From Nemertoderma westbladi (Eukaryota; Xenacoelomorpha; Nemertodermatida; Nemertodermatidae): a stretch of 64,000 nt of DNA. Positions 61,140 to 64,000 of the stretch are shown one piece after another. A program made the translations under genes and the position numbers. Numbering within the stretch: position 1 is the first letter of the stretch; each line of letters begins with the position of its first letter. The notes below the pieces were generated by a model. The model was not told the DNA's origin and ran no database searches. It worked only from the letters and a program-made list of their open reading frames with translations. The DNA is taken from assembly GCA_032718475.1 (NCBI GenBank), contig JAUCBJ010007525.1:1-64000 (forward strand), written 5' to 3'.

Positions 61140-62663
61140 TCAAATAAAATTTTGGTGGATTAATTCGGCACTAGGAACAATTAAATAACTTACAGCGCAT
61201 GGAATATGATTCTGAATAAATTTACTGTTGGTGGCTGGCTCCAAAATAGATTCTATATCAAAATATATTACAAACAATGCTGGTAATGTTCTGTCTAAAT
61301 TTCTAAAGCTAATGTGAGTTCTTTTTTCAGATGGTAGCTTCTCAACTTGACTTTTTCCTCGATAACAAACAAGACGGTGACGTTCTAGAACATCATTGGT
61401 GTAGAAAGGCGCCAAACACCGTTCACAATATTTCCTACCACAAGTATGAAGAGCTCTCGTATTCATCAAACGATTCAAGTTAGTTATGCAAACATAATGT
61501 GATTGTTTACTCGTATTCTTATTTTTTACAAGTAATATATTCAATAACTCTTTATCTGGAGTGATTTTACTAAATGGTGCCTGTCTTAATATAGATACTC
61601 GATTGTTGTTGTAGAGTAATAAATTAATTATATATGCTGAATTCTGTTTTTCAAAAAGTTTAATTGCAAGCTGCCATTCTGTTGGATAATCTTTGTTCCC
61701 ATTGTCAAAAATAAAATGACACATATAATTTTTGTACTGCGAAGTACGATATTTGTTGTTCTTCACTTTGCTACTAAATTTTGTAGCTATAATTGCCCAT
61801 TTAAAACAATCATTATCAGCCGTTTGTATATTTATAACACATTTTTTAACTGATAGAGCCTTAGGTAACTCCATATAACCGTGTCCCTTATATAGTAACG
61901 ACCTACACTTGGATTCAGCTACTTTAATTTCAACCCTTAATAAAGATTTAACACGCCACCCTGAGCCACGAGTGTTAAACATGGCTATTTTTTGCATTAA
62001 TTTTTCTAATACATACTCAAACCATGTGTCAAAACTTTCATGTGAATCTACGGTATTAACTGCACCACCTGAAGAACTAAAATAGAAAGCTTCTTCTTGA
62101 TCACCCTCTGAAAAATGTGATCGATACATGAGTATATTCACACCTAGCCAGGGTCTAAGTACATTCATTTCGCTAAGTTTTCCTAATAATAAAGTTTGGA
62201 TGTGAGGTAGAATTTTAATTAATGATGAATGAATATCAGGAAAATCTTCATCATTTGGAAGATTGTAAACATAGATTTCTAAACGGTTATCGTGTGCGGC
62301 TCGTTCAATGTTAAAAATTGATGAACCTTGACCAGATTTCAGTCTTTTTCTAGATACGATAGTATTGTTTTGGTTCCGTTGTGGTGGTGGTCTAACATGA
62401 TAATAACGTTGGTGACAGTCGTGACGTAAGTAATTCTCATATAAATACTCTTTATTACAAGTAGGGCAAGTTTTTTCATACACGCAAAACTTCATTTCTT
62501 TACATCCTGTAGTCGTTTCATGTCGTTTACATATTTCTTCACGTGAACATTTCACTCGACAATTAAAACAATTGTATTCTTCAAAATGAGATTTCACATG
62601 TGTTAAATAATTTCGTTTAGAAATTTGAAGAGGACAAAATGGACATTTCAATTGTTTATCCAT
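61140..62663 (-). pseudogene. Polinton DNA polymerase B, N-terminal part
   Basis: 507 codons from ATG 62663. N-terminal Cys/His fingers (CPFCPLQISKRNYLTHVKSH; CPTCNKEYLYENYLRHDC) precede a region typical of animal Maverick polymerases (GSGWRVKSLLRVEIKV, AIIATKFSS, YCERCLAPF). The 3'-5' exonuclease motif I appears near the end (YFDIESI). The frame then closes at 61140; coding sequence continues in another frame before the LINE insertion at 61051. The lesion here is a single-step frame change. Confidence 0.88.
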
Positions 62664-63221
62664 CTCTTTATTATCCTAAAAACAATTTAAAATTAATATG
62701 AATATTGTTATATATATAATCAAAAAAATTCATAAGCTACTCAACACAAATAAAATATAATATCTAAACTTTAATTAATTTAATATTTTCAGAATGAGCT
62801 CGAATGAATCAGTTGAGCTCTTTATATATATATATATATTTCAAGTTTCTACTTATACCAACCAATCATAAATAACAGTTACATTGGAAACTAATATCAT
62901 AAATAAAGTTGCTTTTACAACTGAATTCTTTATAATAAAATCAAGTCTAAACCAAGATGTGTATAATGCGTTTTTAATTTTCATTGATAAAGTAGGTTTT
63001 ACATGCAAATGTTTTATTATGGTGGTGTAAACTCATGCATTTACATGCGAATGTTTTATTCCTAATCCCGTGCTCACATTAAATATAAACTATCACCAAT
63101 ATTTACTCAATAAAGTCACCTTTACATGCAAATACTTAATAATAATCACGCTTTGTGATAAAAAGTTACCTTTACAAGTCAGTGTGAAACTGAAAAAGAA
63201 AAGTCTCTAGTTAATAATAAA
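62664..63221. other. Intergenic region upstream of polymerase B
   Basis: AT-rich, including a (TA)n run near 62820. It contains four related motifs (see separate entry) and ATGCAAAT octamers. It probably includes the promoter of the minus-strand polymerase gene. Confidence 0.5.
62903..63178. repeat. Four iterated motifs upstream of polymerase B
   Basis: A motif of form TAAAGTnnnnTTTTACA occurs at about 62903-62920, 62986-63010, 63109-63133 and 63157-63178 (AAAAGTTACCTTTACAAG in the last). Copies 2 and 3 extend into CATGCAAAT; a partial copy (TTTACATGCGAATG) lies near 63040. All are in the same orientation, spaced 83, 123 and 48 bases apart. Confidence 0.6.
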
Positions 63222-64000
63222 TCAATCTGATACTGTTTTTATATGTTCCTTATTGTAATCTGCTACCTCTTCACTTGCTTTTGTAACTTTTATTTTCTTT
63301 GTAGGTATAGAATCATTGTTGGGAATGGAAGATGTTTGAGATGTAGATCTGCGCTTTCTATCACTCGAGGTCTCTTCGATGTATGTCTTTGGATTAAATG
63401 TGGATGAAACTACTTCTGGAAATGACTTATTAACCTTAAACTTCCAAGTTGGTGGATATAGAATCGCGAAACCGTCTGCTATATCAGTTGATGAAACATT
63501 TAACATCATATCGTAGAGAAACTCTATATATGGTATGTCTTTATCGTAATGTAACTGTAAATATTTGCTTTCCTTGTCTGTAATAATTACTTTTTTTTCT
63601 TGTACATTTATTTTTACTTTAAGTCGGTCAGATAAAGCTTTATCGTCCGTATCTAGCTCTGAAAAGACACCTTCGTTACTAATTTCATAATTCCATTCAT
63701 ACCACAATGAATTTACTTCCGATGCTGTTAAGTTAAACCCATTATAATACCTAAGACCAATAGCATCAGAATATCTAGCTGAAATCTCCCATAGTCCCAT
63801 ATAAGTCGCTCCTTTATATTTGCTTACAAAACCAACAAAAGATGGGTTGGTTAAATTAACAACAGAACACTGATTTATTATTTCGAGTGGTGGTGATAAC
63901 AATTCTAATATTTCTGTCTTACTCTGAAGCAATAAATTAATGAGTGATTTGTTTAGAATTTGACATTTGCCTTGCTTCTGAATATATACGTTTTCAGTAA
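63222..64000 (-). CDS. Polinton unknown protein, 5' end beyond window
   Basis: The frame runs from a stop at 63222 to the window edge without a stop, so the true start is probably outside. At least 259 codons. The first part alternates beta-like hydrophobic segments (FVGFVSKYKGATYMGLWEIS); the C-terminal third is low-complexity and basic, with SSDRKRRSTS and PTKKIKVTK, which look like nuclear localisation signals. No domain is recognised. Nuclear targeting would fit a DNA-replication or transcription role beside the polymerase. Membership of the Polinton is inferred from position. Confidence 0.65.
   Translation of the reverse strand, partial: TENVYIQKQGKCQILNKSLINLLLQSKTEILELLSPPLEIINQCSVVNLTNPSFVGFVSKYKGATYMGLWEISARYSDAIGLRYYNGFNLTASEVNSLWYEWNYEISNEGVFSELDTDDKALSDRLKVKINVQEKKVIITDKESKYLQLHYDKDIPYIEFLYDMMLNVSSTDIADGFAILYPPTWKFKVNKSFPEVVSSTFNPKTYIEETSSDRKRRSTSQTSSIPNNDSIPTKKIKVTKASEEVADYNKEHIKTVSD

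Larger units (their letters stand above)
47859..64000 (+). mobile_element. Maverick/Polinton (adintovirus-like) element, right end beyond window
   Basis: It encodes the hallmark set: retroviral-type integrase with chromodomain, FtsK/A32 packaging ATPase, adenain-like protease, double-jelly-roll-type major capsid protein, penton-like proteins and protein-primed-type DNA polymerase B. Morphogenesis genes are on plus (47859-56419) and the polymerase block on minus (57844-64000). The polymerase is broken by a frameshift and a LINE-tail insertion, so this copy is defective as it stands, though most virion genes are intact. Terminal repeats and the 6-bp target duplication typical of Polintons are not in view. 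Confidence 0.93.

Noticed and set aside
60774-61140. Gap in polymerase B as an intron
   Set aside because: An 11-bp target duplication and LINE-type peptide show a transposon insertion, and a separate frame change lies outside it.

Overview
The window looks like transposon-dense, AT-rich metazoan nuclear DNA, most likely from an aquatic invertebrate; the species cannot be read from the sequence. Support comes from an intact BEL/Pao retrotransposon (a lineage known only from animals), a Maverick/Polinton (adintovirus-like) provirus, spliceosomal introns, and many short palindromes (TAGGCCTA, TACCGGTA, AGTACT). I found no host housekeeping gene. Almost everything recognisable is mobile or formerly mobile DNA, nested several layers deep.

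Layout. 1-9148: mostly non-coding, with a tRNA-derived SINE head (about 245-335, minus), a degenerate CR1/Jockey-type LINE (about 5680-7640, minus) and a large foldback repeat (7905-8540). 9149-29501: one young BEL/Pao element with 1.19-kb LTRs, an unbroken 2727-codon gag-pol ORF (12596-20779) and, unusually, a second 1417-codon ORF (22431-26684) for an unrecognised zinc-knuckle protein. Its 3' LTR has been split by a 1565-bp long-hairpin MITE. 29985-34982: a LINE ORF1 remnant split by a 4.1-kb TTAA-flanked element (30710-34835), which carries a three-exon gene for a predicted 172-aa protein. 35000-38700: inverted repeats and three minisatellite types. 38866-41513: a decayed, inverted fragment of a Polinton. 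41540-46966: a Ty3/Gypsy element on the minus strand, its left LTR hit by a piggyBac-like MITE. 47859 to the right edge: a much more complete Polinton.

The right-hand Polinton has a plus-strand morphogenesis block: unknown protein, RING finger protein, packaging ATPase, pX-like membrane protein, chromodomain integrase, two paralogous penton-like proteins, basic core-like protein, major capsid protein, adenain-like protease and a 199-aa unknown. The genes from penton-1 to protease are packed with junctions of -8, +1, +2 and +2 nt. A convergent minus-strand replication/expression block holds protein-primed-type DNA polymerase B, broken by a frameshift and a LINE-tail insertion with an 11-bp target duplication, then a 181-aa protein that I read as a divergent two-repeat TATA-binding-protein-like fold, and an unknown protein running off the window. 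The left fragment is head-to-head with this copy and matches its first approximately 2.7 kb.

Most noteworthy: the TBP-like protein beside the viral polymerase, the second BEL ORF with a splice acceptor just before it, and the intron-containing gene inside a TTAA element bordered by AACGTT-rich arms.
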